Source: Bedellia somnulentella (taxonomy: Eukaryota; Arthropoda; Insecta; Lepidoptera; Bedelliidae). Taken from it: a DNA stretch of 64,000 bases. This document shows, piece by piece, positions 47,661 to 59,739 of this stretch. The number at the start of each line of letters is the position of its first letter. Position 1 is the stretch's first letter. Both the position numbers and the translations under genes were made by a program. The notes beneath the pieces were generated by a model. It saw nothing but the letters and a program-made list of their open reading frames with translations. It made no database searches and had not been told where the DNA came from. The stretch lies in assembly GCA_963576735.1 (NCBI GenBank), contig OY755197.1:5220501-5284500 (forward strand), in the 5' to 3' direction.

Positions 47661-48159
47661 ATCTTAGACTCAAGAAAGTTAGGAAAGCATATTTAAGGAT
47701 GTCAGCCCCATGTATTTTGTTACCTTAGGCTAGTCTGGTAAATAATTGTCTTGTGTTAAAAAAAAACGAAAAAATAATATTAACGGAATAAGTATGTTCT
47801 ACTTTATGACTTCTTTAAATACTTATTTAAAATAATATGATAGAGTTATGCTTTGTTTCACAATAAGATAATTAAAATTACAAAGAATCTTATTTATTAA
47901 AACTTTGTGATAAACATTGTAAATATCCTTTTCAGTCTTGAAGGTATTTTTTTCATATCAGTTAGTGAAGTGATTTTTAGCTTTAAATGTTTTCATATCT
48001 GGTTCAAGTTAACTGTCCAATTTAGGTGAAATGTGTGTGACGAAATAATGTCTTTGTTTTGCTCCTTAGGTAATGTAAGAAACTGGTTTTTGTGATTAAT
48101 CTGATTATGAAGCATCATGATGTACGAGTTTAAAATACTGTGGAAAGATCATTTTTTAT

Positions 48160-48426
48160 GCTGTGGAGGGTCAGCTTAGAATAGCATTACCCCATTTCTT
48201 CCCGAGGGTGTACGTAAGAGGCGATTAAGGGTATTGAGGCTTTTTAATGGATTTTTGGGTGATGCAGTTGAATCATCACCAACAACCTTTATTTTACCAT
48301 CTTTTCCCCCATTTAACTTCCAAAAGTGGTCCAGGAATGAGAGAAGCCCGAGAAGGGGTAGCCAGATCTAATACCTTAGATCTGGCTACCCCTTCTCGGG
48401 ATTTATAGCTGTGAGTATATGTATGT
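48160..48426 (+). mobile_element. SINE-B with internal inverted duplication
   Basis: GTCAGCTTAGAATAGCATTA ... GCTGTGAGTATATGTATG; contains the 25-bp hairpin at 48347-48400. Confidence 0.8.
48347..48400. repeat. perfect 25-bp inverted repeat, 4-base loop
   Basis: CCCGAGAAGGGGTAGCCAGA... (48347-48371), loop TACC, exact complement 48376-48400. Confidence 0.95.
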
Positions 48427-48748
48427 ACATAATGTACTATTTTATATCTGAAATGTTATTATAGTCTAAAACATGTGATATACTAGACTAAGTACTTCTC
48501 TTGATGATTAGTTTTTAAAGATTCGTTACCGAAATTATCTTATGACCCATAGATATAGAAGCACTAGATTGGCAATAAGTGACAAACGTCATAGCATAAA
48601 CGTCAACAAAGGCAGGACCTCTTACGGACACGATATCGGCCTAAATTGATACATGAACGAAAATTATTGTCTTATTTTCGTTAATTATTTAAGTCTTAAC
48701 TTTCGTTTTTATAAAGTTATTAATAATTATCAGTTATTAATAATTGCC

Positions 48749-48785
48749 GTGTAGTGTCGGTTTAGAATAGCACTACCCCATTTCT
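48749..48785 (+). mobile_element. SINE-B head fragment
   Basis: GCCGTGTAGTGTCGGTTTAG AATAGCACTACCCC only. Confidence 0.75.
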
Positions 48786-49227
48786 TGGCAAATATATGAT
48801 AAAAAATATCTTCTTTCATCTTAATATTACAAATATCTTCTATCATCATAAAATTGAATTGGCGAAAATACAAACACGTGATTTTTAATCAAATTTAATA
48901 GTGCTAGTATGGAATTTGCCATACTAATGTCTCGCACACACACTCATTTGTGCACATCTTTGTTTTTTTTGGTCTCGCTTATCGTCTTTGTATTGCCAAT
49001 CTATGTACGTAAGTATAGCATACCAAATCTATGTTATCATTATCACCATGGCTTTTATATTTTGTTAATTTTCTGACTTCCTTTATTATACTTACGCCGT
49101 AAATGCTCATTAAGATGGACTAAACAGAATAAAACCAAATCTTAAATATGCTTATATGTAAGAACGAAAATGTATACCCTGTAAATAAAATCTCTTTGTC
49201 ACTGTTAAAAAAGAGTACCTCAACTCA

Positions 49228-49566
49228 AACGTTCACTCCCTATATCCCCGAAGGGAATTGTTGAGGTACTGAAATTCTTCTGAAAATCACGTGACATTGT
49301 CACCTGGTTTTCAAGTACTCACGTTCAAGTTCACGTTTTGCTTGGACCGTGTACTCAGATGATAGGTGGCAGGCTTATTACCGTACTAAGTACAATTCAG
49401 CCATGTGGGTTTCAGCACGATGTTTTGCCTTACCGTTTACAACCATGATAAATTAGCCACACATATGTCTTAAGAAGAGACAAATTGGTGTAGGCCCGCC
49501 TCGGGCTTTGAACCCTCATCGTCTGCACGAATAAAGCTATTCTACCAGTGAGCCATCACGGTTCTA
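49228..49566 (-). mobile_element. SINE-C, full length
   Basis: CGTTCACTCCCTATATCCCC tail to GAGCCATCACGGTTC head; B-box complement GGCTTTGAACCC near 49505. Confidence 0.8.
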
Positions 49567-49740
49567 TCATGGTTGTAAAAAAACATCGCTGAGCTGTTTT
49601 CACTGAGCTTTACCCAATTCATGTTACAGATGCAATTCATTTAATTAATTTCCCTAGCTACAGTATTATCTTGCAAACGCTACAAATTCAAACATACACG
49701 TACTACAAAATAATTTCAAAAATAATAAATAACATAATTA

Positions 49741-49786
49741 GAATGTTTTTGTTCATGAAAACCTCATGTGGGGATTATTTCTAACA
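49741..49786 (+). repeat. short shared module, copy 2
   Basis: GAATGTTTTTGTTCATGAAA ACCTCATGTGGGGATTATTTC; followed at once by a SINE-B. Confidence 0.7.
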
Positions 49787-50015
49787 GAATTACACTACCC
49801 CATTTTTACCCGTGGGTGATCGTAAGAGGCGACTAAGGGTATAGGGGGGCTTTTTAAGTGATTTTTGGGCGATGTGGTTGGAGACTCGTCACCAAAAAAA
49901 TTGATTATTACCATCTTTTCCCCAATCAACTTCCAAAAGTGGCTGAGGGATTTCTCATTCCAAAGTTCTGGCTACCCCGTTAAGGGATTTATAGCCGTGA
50001 GTGTATGTATGTAAT
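49787..50015 (+). mobile_element. SINE-B, near full length
   Basis: ACAGAATTACACTACCCCAT ... GCCGTGAGTGTATGTATG. Confidence 0.82.
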
Positions 50016-50196
50016 GAATATCAGTTCATATTAATAAATAACAAACTAGTTGCTTGAGCAGAGTTTTGTTGTGATTCAAGCGTAAGTATTAATATTTTAC
50101 ATTTTTTTAAATCAGGATTTATCCTTTGGTAGTATTGTTTTTAAATCTCCGTTGTACAAGATAAGAACAAATACCTAATAGTATAATCATTAAGCT

Positions 50197-50338
50197 CAAT
50201 ACACACCGAGCCCACTGAGCCGCCGACATATGTTGGCAACTTTAGGTTGGCGGTCTAGTGTTCATACATAGGTTAGACATAAGTCTAAAAATAGGCCGCC
50301 GGGTTGTGTCGGTGGCCCGGCGAGCTCAGTGTGTATTG
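50197..50338. mobile_element. MITE with about 31-bp imperfect TIRs
   Basis: CAATACACACCGAGCCCACT...CCGAC and the complement of GTCGG...GCTCAGTGTGTATTG; 142 bp, GC-rich ends, no clear target duplication. Confidence 0.75.
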
Positions 50339-50349
50339 CGCGTTAGAAT

Positions 50350-52300
50350 AGCAGGAAAATATAAACAGAAGGACACCTATAAATTTTGATCGAATCCTAC
50401 ACAATAAAATCATCAATTGTTTTTATATTCAACAAAATATAAATAGAATTCTACCTTAACAGCCGTCAAACTGAAAACCAGTCAGTATTGAACTTTATCC
50501 ATTTCAAACAATACTATTATAGTACAAAAACTGAAGTCCTGTTTTAAAGCAGCTTAATGAAGGTAATTGAAGTATCGCATTCAGTGATAACATTTATATT
50601 TATAATGCAACGGCACGATTGCATTTCCCTGTTTAATTAGTAGCCTCTCATTCAGTTCCGATAGCGGAATGTTTACTTTACTTAATATTCAAAAGGAAAT
50701 TTTGGTATTTAAATGAGCCGTGTGATTTTTATTGTTGATGAATTTAATATGGTTACTCGTTCGAAATTTTGCTATAATTTCCTTCATATTTTTTTATTTC
50801 TTCATGTGTGAACTGTCAACAGTAGTTTTCATAAATGAAATTGTAAAAATATAGTTTTCAATCTACTACCTGATACATTCCTGATACGTCTGTGAGATAT
50901 CTCATTGTCAATTGCGTATAGGGTAGTCATTATGTAACTATCTTTCTTTTAACGACTTGATTTTCTAAGAGATTGTTAATATTTCGTTCAGTGTCATGGA
51001 TTTGACGGGTCCGGTTTTTTTTCTTAGTACAAGCTAGACATCTTAATGTATAATTTATACAGTTTCACATATACTCAACTACATTTAAATTCTTTCCAAT
51101 CCTGTGGGAGTAGTAGTCATGAGTTAAACCGACGAACTGATTTATAGCTATTATTTTTAAACGTTAATGAATAACAATGTTACAAGAATTCTAACTCAAT
51201 TTAAGCGCACGGGTGTCAAGTTTAAACAATTCAATGGGCTCAAAGCGTTTAATCTTCATATATTTTCAAAGAGAAAACCGCGTCTCAGAATGCATTGTGA
51301 CATATTTGTTGGCTATGAAAATAATCGCTTTCAACCGAAATATTCACTTCCCCTCGATTTCTATAAATATATTACCGAACCACAACTACACTGCAGCCAT
51401 ATGAATAAGGATAATGACGTGTTCACACGATACTCTTAAAACCAAAAACCAATATTAAAAAAAACTCCTCTCCGCGTACAAAAATAATACAATCAGGGTG
51501 GTCCCATTTATCTAACGATTTCCGACTTAATCTAAAGAAACTTGTTTTGCCATTTTGCTTGTTTTACTAAATGGCGTGAAATAAAATGTCATTAAAATAC
51601 AAATTGCAAAAATCGCCGTCACTAAATACTAATAAATTATTTTAGAATTATATGTAATAGGATCTAGACGACAGTTTCAAACTTAAGAAAAATATAGATT
51701 GTTGCCCCCGTCTCTAAAATAGTTCTAAATCTAAATCACAAAAGAATGAGATTTTGCTATATGGAGGGCAGTTATGAAGTGATAAAGAGTATTTTTTGTA
51801 AAGTTAATTTCTTTTTCCATTATTTGTGTGAAACTTAAGCAAGATTGTGAAAATTATTTCGATACAAAATAGTTAATTATACTATTTCAAAGCATAAAAC
51901 TCGGTCGCAAAGCACATTGTATAAACACCATTAACAACGCGAAGTATCCAAACTCAAGTGTGACAGCTTTAATTCCTTTAACAACATTTAAGTCTGTTTT
52001 CGGCTCGTAAAACTATTTATTTGATTTTTGAACATCAAAAGTTTCTTTAACGCGTACAAGTGAATGGATTTCTTTCAGCTTTTTATGTGTTTTACACTAA
52101 GTTATGTTTGGGAATGTTTTCTTCTAGTAGCCGAATATTTTGGGTCTTTTGATGTTGTTTCCGACGGGTTTTCGAAGTGGATATTTTTGATATATTATTT
52201 AGATTTTTGATTGATTGATGATTTTCATTTGTTAAAGTATTATATAAACTAAACAATTCTGTCTTTTTCCTGCAAAAATAATAGAATTTTGGTTATATTG
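50350..52300. other. no gene or known repeat recognised
   Basis: AT-rich. A 90-codon frame at 51167-51439 has no motif or splice context. Confidence 0.5.
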
Positions 52301-52312
52301 CTGCAGCGTTTC

Positions 52313-52680
52313 ATACAGCGACATGATAGTCCAGTGGGTAGAACACCCGCCCGAAAAACAGAAGGGCGTGAGTTCCAATCCTGGGACGGGCCTACACCAA
52401 TTTGTCTTTTCTAAAGTCATATGTGTGGTTAATTTATCATGGTTGCTAACGGTGAGGGAAAACATAGTGAGGAAACCCACATGGCTGAGTTGTACTTAGT
52501 CATGTGACAGTGTATTCGTACAAAACGGCGATAGGCCTGCCCCCTATCACGTGAGTACACTGTCTAAGCAAAACGTGGGTACCTTCTCTGGAAACTAGAT
52601 GGCGCTTGCCATGTGAGTTCAGGAGTATTGGTACCTCTGCCAACCCCTTCGGGGATAAACGGCGTGAACGTTTATGTTAT
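52313..52680 (+). mobile_element. SINE-C, full length with tRNA-like head
   Basis: Head GATAGTCCAGTGGGTAGAAC (A-box) and GAGTTCCAATCCTGGG (B-box), body to GGGATAAACGGCGTGAACGT and TTATG repeats. One internal segment near 52585-52620 differs from the other copies. Confidence 0.88.
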
Positions 52681-52765
52681 GTTTCATACAGATATACTGT
52701 CACGTGACTAAACATAACTCAGCCATCTATGATTCCCTCACCGATATTAGCCATGAGAAAAACAC
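52681..52765 (-). mobile_element. SINE-C fragment, inverted against the preceding copy
   Basis: ATACTGTCACGTGACTAAAC ... CTCACCGATATTAGCCATGA. Confidence 0.6.
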
Positions 52766-52796
52766 AATAAATTGAAAAATTTATTAAAGCAATAAG

Positions 52797-52960
52797 CGTG
52801 CAGTGTGGCTTATAATAGAACTAACTCATTTCTTCTCACGGTTGTGTCGTATGAGACGAATTAAGGTATTAGGGCTTTTTGATTTGAATAATTCGAAACC
52901 CATCTCCAATATAATTTTTTTACTTTCTGTTTAACATATCTCTGTAATTTCAAATAGACC
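52797..52960 (+). mobile_element. SINE-B, old copy
   Basis: GTGCAGTGTGGCTTATAATA ... AAACCCATCTCCAATATAA. Confidence 0.55.
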
Positions 52961-53329
52961 TCCTACCCATTTATTCAATGAAGGTGAATGTTCCCCAAAA
53001 TCGATATATTAAAACGTCTGTACATATCATTAGTTTCACGGATCTCCCACCCCTTCCCTGCAATGTCACGTAAGCCATGTAAGCCATAATTAACGTAGGA
53101 ACCACTTGAGTCTATCAACAATTAACTCTGAAGCATCGCGAGGGAATCGTGAAATGGGATTAACTAGTAAATTATAATTATGTTCAGCAATTTATGTGTA
53201 TATGGGATATGTATCATTTTGTTTTGTTTGCCAAATCAAACCTTTTTCTATATCTTTCTTTCTCTCAAATGTGAATGGTATTACACTCAGAAGTAAGTTA
53301 GAGAAAACGAGAAAGATAAAGTGTTTGCT

Positions 53330-53572
53330 GTGTAGTGTCGGCTTAGAATAGCACTACCCCATTTCATCCGGTGGGTGTATGTAAGAGGCGACTTACGGTA
53401 TTGGGGCTTTTAAGGAATTTTTGGGCGATGCGGTAGGAGACCCATCACCAACAGCCTTTAATTTACCATCATTTCCCCACTCAACTTTCCAGAATTTTTA
53501 ATTCCTTAACTCTGGTTACCCCTTTTAGGGATTTATAGCCGTGAGTATATGTATATGTATGTATGTATGTAT
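53330..53572 (+). mobile_element. SINE-B, full length
   Basis: GCTGTGTAGTGTCGGCTTAG ... GCCGTGAGTATATGTATATG with GTAT repeats. Confidence 0.88.
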
Positions 53573-53579
53573 AAAGTGT

Positions 53580-54975
53580 TAGAAGGATTGTGGTGTTTGG
53601 ACAGTTTTTGTCTACCACAACAAGTAAAAGGAGTATAAGTAAATTATGTTATGATAATAATGCATTGTTGTGTAGACGTCAGTATGACGATTTAGAATAG
53701 GCAAAAGTAATTAGTATAATTAAAATAGCTAATAAATGTTCTTACCAATCTCATCATCATAATGTTTAAACATTGACACGCAAAATCAACAACCTTATTA
53801 AATATATTTTATTAGTCATTGGTCACAGTGTCTTCATACAATTTACTGTTTGAACAACCTCTTTGATATAACCGAAATATTCTCACAATGTTGTTATCTG
53901 TAACGATACTTTATTTCCACAAAATCTCCGAAGCTGATAGCTTTTCTTTGATAAGGCAAAATAAACAGAGCTTTGCTGGACGTGATATTACATTATTTTA
54001 GGGTTCTTTGTCCTTTTTGGGTAAAATGAGAATCTGGAATGAATATCCGACGGGATCACTTTAACCTTTACTAACGAATTTATTAGGTATTGACCAATTT
54101 TTGGAGCTATTTCCAAATGACCAGACATAGAACTTTTTATATGATAACAACTTAAAACATTTTATAAAAAACTATAATTGTTTCAGGATGATTATTAAAT
54201 AAAATAGGAACGAAAACTAAAAGTAAATTACTCTGTAGATAAATTCTAAATTGTTTTCGTCAGAATTTTAACAGAAATAAGGATAATTTGAGAACGGAAA
54301 ATGAGTTTTCTATGATGTTATTTTCATCTAAGCATAATTACAAAATATAGTGGGCAATTCAGTTTTATTGTGTATTTTTTTTAATGAGAAGCCCTTAATG
54401 TTATTTGTTGATATTATTGATAAATACTATCGGATGCCAGAATCCGATATTTTCATTCCGATACAAACTTAATTAAAAATCACTGCAACATAACAAAATA
54501 CAACTTCTTTGAATCCTTTAAAATCTCTCGATTAATATTTAAACTCATACTTTTTAACAGTCGCCTTTGGTGTGTACTTTTGGATTTGCTTAACTTTAAA
54601 TATTTAAAATTTGAACTAGTTTCCTGTTTTTTCATAAGTAAACATAGCTATTACACTGAATATGTGTTTAATTATTTATTAATAAATTATAACGCTGATA
54701 CGAACTGATAACTATTATATAAGATATAAAATAACGATACGCTCTTGACCAACCCCGTTATCGCAAGGGATGTTTACACACAAACACAATAAAATAAATA
54801 TTAGCTGCAATATCACTGTGTCAATATATTGATAATAATATTGGTACAGTGACACACGTTATTCCAAGTGGCTTATATTGATTAAGTATTTACTTTTATT
54901 TGAGTATATATCGTCGTATTTTATGATGGCTTTTCCGGTACACTAATGTGTTAAACCTCACCTGAAAACGGATAC
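53580..54975. other. no gene or known repeat recognised
   Basis: AT-rich sequence with only short open frames. Confidence 0.5.
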
Positions 54976-54979
54976 TTAC

Positions 54980-55165
54980 AAATTAAGGACATACATGTTA
55001 TATTCACGGCAATAAATCCCAAAAAAGGGTAGCCAGAGCTTCAGAGCTAGAAACTCCTCAGCCACATTTGAATGTTGATAGGGGAGAAGGTGGTAGAAAT
55101 AAAGTATCGTTGGTGATAGGGCCTCCAGCCGCATCGCCCAAAAAACAATTAAATAAGCCCCTTAC
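54980..55165 (-). mobile_element. SINE-B, head truncated
   Basis: TATTCACGGCAATAAATCCC ... GCCGCATCGCCCAAAAAAC. Confidence 0.78.
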
Positions 55166-55857
55166 CTACTAAGTAAAATAAATAATTAGGAATTAATTAG
55201 TTCAAATTTATATAGTTCCATATGATTGTTCTGATTTTATTATTTTACGATCGGATATTGTGTGATGAACATGAGTGTCTTAAAAGAAAACTAGTGTTGT
55301 GAAAACTTTGATAACAAACGCTGAGTTAGGATCTGGTTTGTTTTATTTTGCAGAAATATTGTCACTTTAAAACTTCAATGTTTCTTTCATTTGTATACCT
55401 TTATTGTATGTATTGTATAATGCTAACTTGAATAAATAAGTTATCTATCTTTCTTTCACTGCACAAATAATAAGTTTACAACTCCTCATTGTATGTAGGC
55501 GTCGAGTATAATAGGATTTGAAATCATAACATCTACGATGAACTCTTACAGATAACTGCAGAAAAATAAGTATTGTTAACTAGACGTGTTAGGTAGGATC
55601 ATATCATTCATTGACTTGAACTAACTGCACATTTGTTATTACATTTTATATAGATACAAAGGTTAAATATGTCAAAAAAGACTGGCTTCCGAGAGAGAAG
55701 TCCTGATGTGGATTGATTGTGATTGGTCTACCTACCCTATGCAAACTAATAGCATGACTCTATGTTTGTTAAATTAGGCAAGAATGTTTAATTGTAAAAA
55801 ATTCTTTGTTTTCCGTGAGTGCATAAATACCGATTAAATTAGGAACCTGTTAAATAT

Positions 55858-55910
55858 ACATACATACATATTCTCACGCCGTAGTTCCCATTGGGGTAGG
55901 CAGGAATATC
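55858..55910 (-). mobile_element. LINE-A tail fragment
   Basis: CATACATACATATTCTCACG CCGTAGTTCCCATTGGGGTAGG. Confidence 0.7.
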
Positions 55911-55927
55911 GATATAAAATATATATA

Positions 55928-55990
55928 TAATGTTAAGGTCTGCCAACCCTACACTACACTCAGCTGTAAAGTACTATGGCCAAATCACAG
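55928..55990 (+). mobile_element. SINE-H 3' fragment
   Basis: GTCTGCCAACCCTACACTAC ... GTACTATGGCCAAATC. Confidence 0.4.
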
Positions 55991-56353
55991 GATAGCCTTA
56001 GTGGAAACATCTAATAGTGGCTATGATGCAATATCTATTTTATTAAAATCATCCTGCGACAAAACATCCCTTATTGCATTCTTTCTCTTCAGCAACGTAA
56101 ATTAACTTTGGTATTCAGTCAAAGCGAAGCAATTATAACAAATTCTTCCTATTTATGCTGCGAATTGCAACTCACTATGATTCTATGAACATCGCATGTA
56201 TTATTTATCATTTCATTACTAAAGTAAACTAGAGCGTGTGCGACATTCCGTGAATCTAAACTCGAGTTGAAACAACTATTTTGCAATATGGAGTCGCCAT
56301 GTTTGATTTGCGGACAGCTTGAATATTATGTAGGTTGGCACTACTGGATTAAC

Positions 56354-56487
56354 GCCCGATTTCTGAATTGAGTATTCAAGCTGAGAACGACTTAAGTATC
56401 GTTTTTTCTCATTCAGTTGTTCCGATTTCAATGCGACAGAACGATACTTAAATTGTTCAGCTGGAAAACTCAATTCAGGAATCGGGC
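56354..56487. mobile_element. palindromic MITE, about 50-bp TIRs
   Basis: GCCCGATTTCTGAATTGAGT... (56354-56403) and complement (56438-56487), roughly 85 percent paired; 134 bp in all. Confidence 0.85.
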
Positions 56488-57060
56488 TTTAGAGTCAATT
56501 AACATGTCGTATATAATCGCGACGACGACGGTGAAATAGTTTGGGGTTATTAACGTTGCATAGAAATATGCTGTAACGCAATGAGTGGTATTTTATTGGT
56601 TGAAATAGTTGTTTTCAATATTTTGTATTTAATTATATATTTGCTATTCAAATTGCATTACAAATCCACTTCATAGAAATCTTTGAATTTAAACTTTTTC
56701 AATTCAAACTTTATATGCAAACCATTTATCCTCTGAATAGCCAAGTATTTAAGTCTAAGAAATGTGAATAAAAATATCAGCTTTTTACTTAAAACTCTAT
56801 CTAAATTACGTAGATTTTCTTTTGCGTCGGTTTCTATTTTGATATTTACCGAAGTGCAATCTGAAATTGAGTGCATCGATCTGCGCTCAAACTTCACCAA
56901 CTAATTTATTTGGTCATTTGATTAATTGAAATTAGTCTCGGAAGTATATTGGAATAACCTAGCTAAACACTTGTGTATTGTAAGTGTAAAAAAATCTAAG
57001 CTTTTCATCCGCTGCTTTTGTGGAGCACAAAATACACCAAGTATTTGTTTTAGAAAATAC

Positions 57061-57300
57061 GGGTAGTACAATTCTAAGCCGACACTACACAGCATCATTT
57101 CTTCCCATGGGTGATTGTAAGAAGCGACTAAGGGTATCGGGGTAATTAAGTTATTTTTGGGGGATGCGGTTGGAGACCCATCACTAAAACATTTATTTTA
57201 CAATCTTTTCCCCACTTGACTTCCTAAAGTGATTGAAGACATTTCTGATTCTGAAGCTCTGGCTACCCCTTTTATGTGTGTGTGTATGTGTATGTATGTA
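57061..57300 (+). mobile_element. SINE-B with inverted head
   Basis: 57061-57093 is the SINE-B head in reverse (CTAAGCCGACACTACACAGC); 57094-57300 continues forward (ATTTCTTCCCATGGGTGATT ... GTGTATGTATGTAT). Confidence 0.75.
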
Positions 57301-58246
57301 TTTGTTTTAAGCGCATTAATACACTGCAAAAACAATCTGCTTTGTAGATGACCAGTAACGGAATGTGCCCTTATAAGGTGTAGCATTGAAGTTAAAAATA
57401 CACGATGTCATATAACGAATCAAGAATGAATAGTCGTACTTATTATTTATTCAATTAATTATACTATCCAATAAATTCAATTGCTTGTCCATTTATCTAG
57501 TATCTTTCGACAGCCCGTATGGAAGATAGATTCCAACAGAACCCCGAACATTCCAACATTCCAATAGGAAATGACTTCTACGATTCCCATTCGTAATATG
57601 AATTAACAAAAACAACACTCCAGTTGTATAATTAGGCTCGATTCCTTTCTGAAGCATCCACCGACACAACATTCATTTGCACCATTTCTCATACCGTTAA
57701 CCATTAGGCCCATTACCGAAAGAATGTAAGGTTTCGTCCGTCCATTTTTTCCCAACATCACTACCCCAAATTTGGTACACGGCGTCGGATCTCGCCCACC
57801 CATTATCAAGAAACATGTGCTCGGTTTTCTACCTTGTAATTTGCGGGCCCGATAGCCTAATTACACGCTTATTTTACACCTTTACGTGGCGAATAATGGT
57901 TCTATTGATTTGTATCATTCCGTGGTACAATGTCTTCGTGATGAAGAATGTCGATGTTTTTTTTCTGTTGTGCTATTATATTAACTGGCGATCGGAAGTT
58001 ATTGACTTCGAGTTTTGAGCGCACTTTTGTGGTGTATCAAGGAATTGTTTGGGTTATATTAAATTTAATTTATGACGTCATAAGATTTTGATATGGATGG
58101 ATAAAAAGTTGAATCACTTCAATATTCGAATGAGGTGCTTAAAAGAGTGTTTTGTGTTGACGGAGTTTTGAAATCTAATGCAATATGGTCTTTAGTTGGA
58201 TGGTTTAAAATTTTTGAAATATTGCTGAATGAAGTAGTTATGTCAG

Positions 58247-59638
58247 TATATATGTCGCAGGAAAATCGTCAAACTCGTTAACTTATAAGTTTCCTAGGAA
58301 ACTTGTAAGTTGACGGAAATCCGTCAAACAGCAAACGAATTTACATCTTACCTGATAGGTTTTAGGAAACTTGTAAAATAACGAACTCACGTCAGGAAAT
58401 TTGTAAGTGGGGATCATTTTTGACAAGTTTCCGAGTTTAAAATTCTGTATTTTAGGAACTTTACAAGTTTCCTGAATCCCGCTAGGAAAGTTGTCAATGC
58501 AGCGCTGACGGCGCGGAGAGTGGGATGTTAGTGAATGCGGATTGGCTGGCGGCGGCGGCGGCGGTCACATGACGTGACGCATTCGCGCGTCTTGTCAACT
58601 CGACAATCGAAACTAATATTTTCCTTGCTTTACTAATGCTAATCTATTAATTTGCTATTATTTGCTGTTACTGACATAAAATTAAAAGTTTTAAGAGTAT
58701 TTATTCAATATAAATTGTTTGAGTTACACCGTGATACTTTATTGTTATATAGTATGAATACCTTCTAGATCTATTTTTTAAAGAGCGTTTATATACCGAT
58801 ACATACATACCTATATTTGCGGCAATAAATCCCTAGAAAGGGTGGGAAGCCTGACCGTCGGAATAAGTAATTTCTTAGCTACCTTTGGAAGTTAAAGGGG
58901 AAAAGATTGTATTGTAATGTAAACATTATTGGCGATAGGTCTCAAACCGCATCGCCTCCAATGACATCCATTGTTATAGGTTACCGCCAGAAATATGTTA
59001 CTGCTATTCTTAACCGATGCTTGGAAGATTTTAAACTCTTACAAATTTACTGCATTCATAATATTTAACCCGCGGTTGTCCTAAGAGGAAACCAAAGGCT
59101 TTTTAAGTGATTGTTAGGTGAAGTGGCTGCATACCCAGCGCCACCTTCTGATTTTAGTAGTAATTCGCTACTGTGATATGAGTGTATGAAAAGCACGTCA
59201 GAAGGTTGGTTGATTAACGAATATAAACTAGTGTAAAAATTCGTCATCAATATAAATTATTCGTAGTTTTCGTTTATTATTACGTTAGACTAACGGCCAG
59301 GAAAGCCTTAGTCCAGCTCCTCATTTATATTTGAAAATATCAAAACATTGTCATTACTTTAAATTCATGCTTTTACTCAACTCACATTAACCAATCATCA
59401 TAAATCAGCCATTAGGAGGCTTACAAATTTCCTAAATTATAAATTCAAAACTAGGAAACTTGTCAAAAATGATCCCCACTTACAATTTTCCTGAGGTGAG
59501 TTCGTTATTTTACAAGTTTCCTAAAACCTATCAGGTAAGATGTAAATTCGCATGCTGTTTGACGGATTTCCGTTAACTTACAAGTTTCCTAGGAAACTTA
59601 TAAGTTAACGAGTTTGACGATTTTCCTGCGACATATAT
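58247..59638. mobile_element. 1.39-kb foldback transposon with about 220-bp arms
   Basis: Arms begin TATATATGTCGCAGGAAAAT and its complement, over 95 percent alike. Arms are built of repeated AGGAAACTTGTAA / TTACAAGTTTCCT units, some themselves palindromic. The core has a GC-rich patch (58495-58600, GGC repeat, CACATGACGTGACG). A SINE-B lies inside. No transposase ORF. Confidence 0.85.
58798..59015 (-). mobile_element. SINE-B inside the foldback transposon
   Basis: CATACATACCTATATTTGCG ... TTACTGCTATTCTTAACCGA; diverged, so the foldback is older than this copy or equally old. Confidence 0.65.
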
Positions 59639-59642
59639 ATAT

Positions 59643-59735
59643 CAATCTTTTCACTAATCAACTTTTAAAAGAAGCAAATGACTTTCCAGTCTATAGCTCT
59701 GCCTACCCGTTTTTTGTATTTGTAGCCGTGATTAT
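59643..59735 (+). mobile_element. SINE-B 3' fragment
   Basis: CAATCTTTTCACTAATCAAC ... TTTGTAGCCGTGATTATAGG. Confidence 0.5.
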
Positions 59736-59739
59736 AGGC

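Noticed and set aside
48565..49006. TIR element bounded by TAGATTGGCAATA / TATTGCCAATCTA
   Set aside because: Only about 13 bp of match, with little pairing beyond; too weak to call.
57603..58018. Facing frames of 68 and 67 codons in a relatively GC-rich patch
   Set aside because: Neither shows a domain, signal or splice site; could be an old repeat but cannot be supported.
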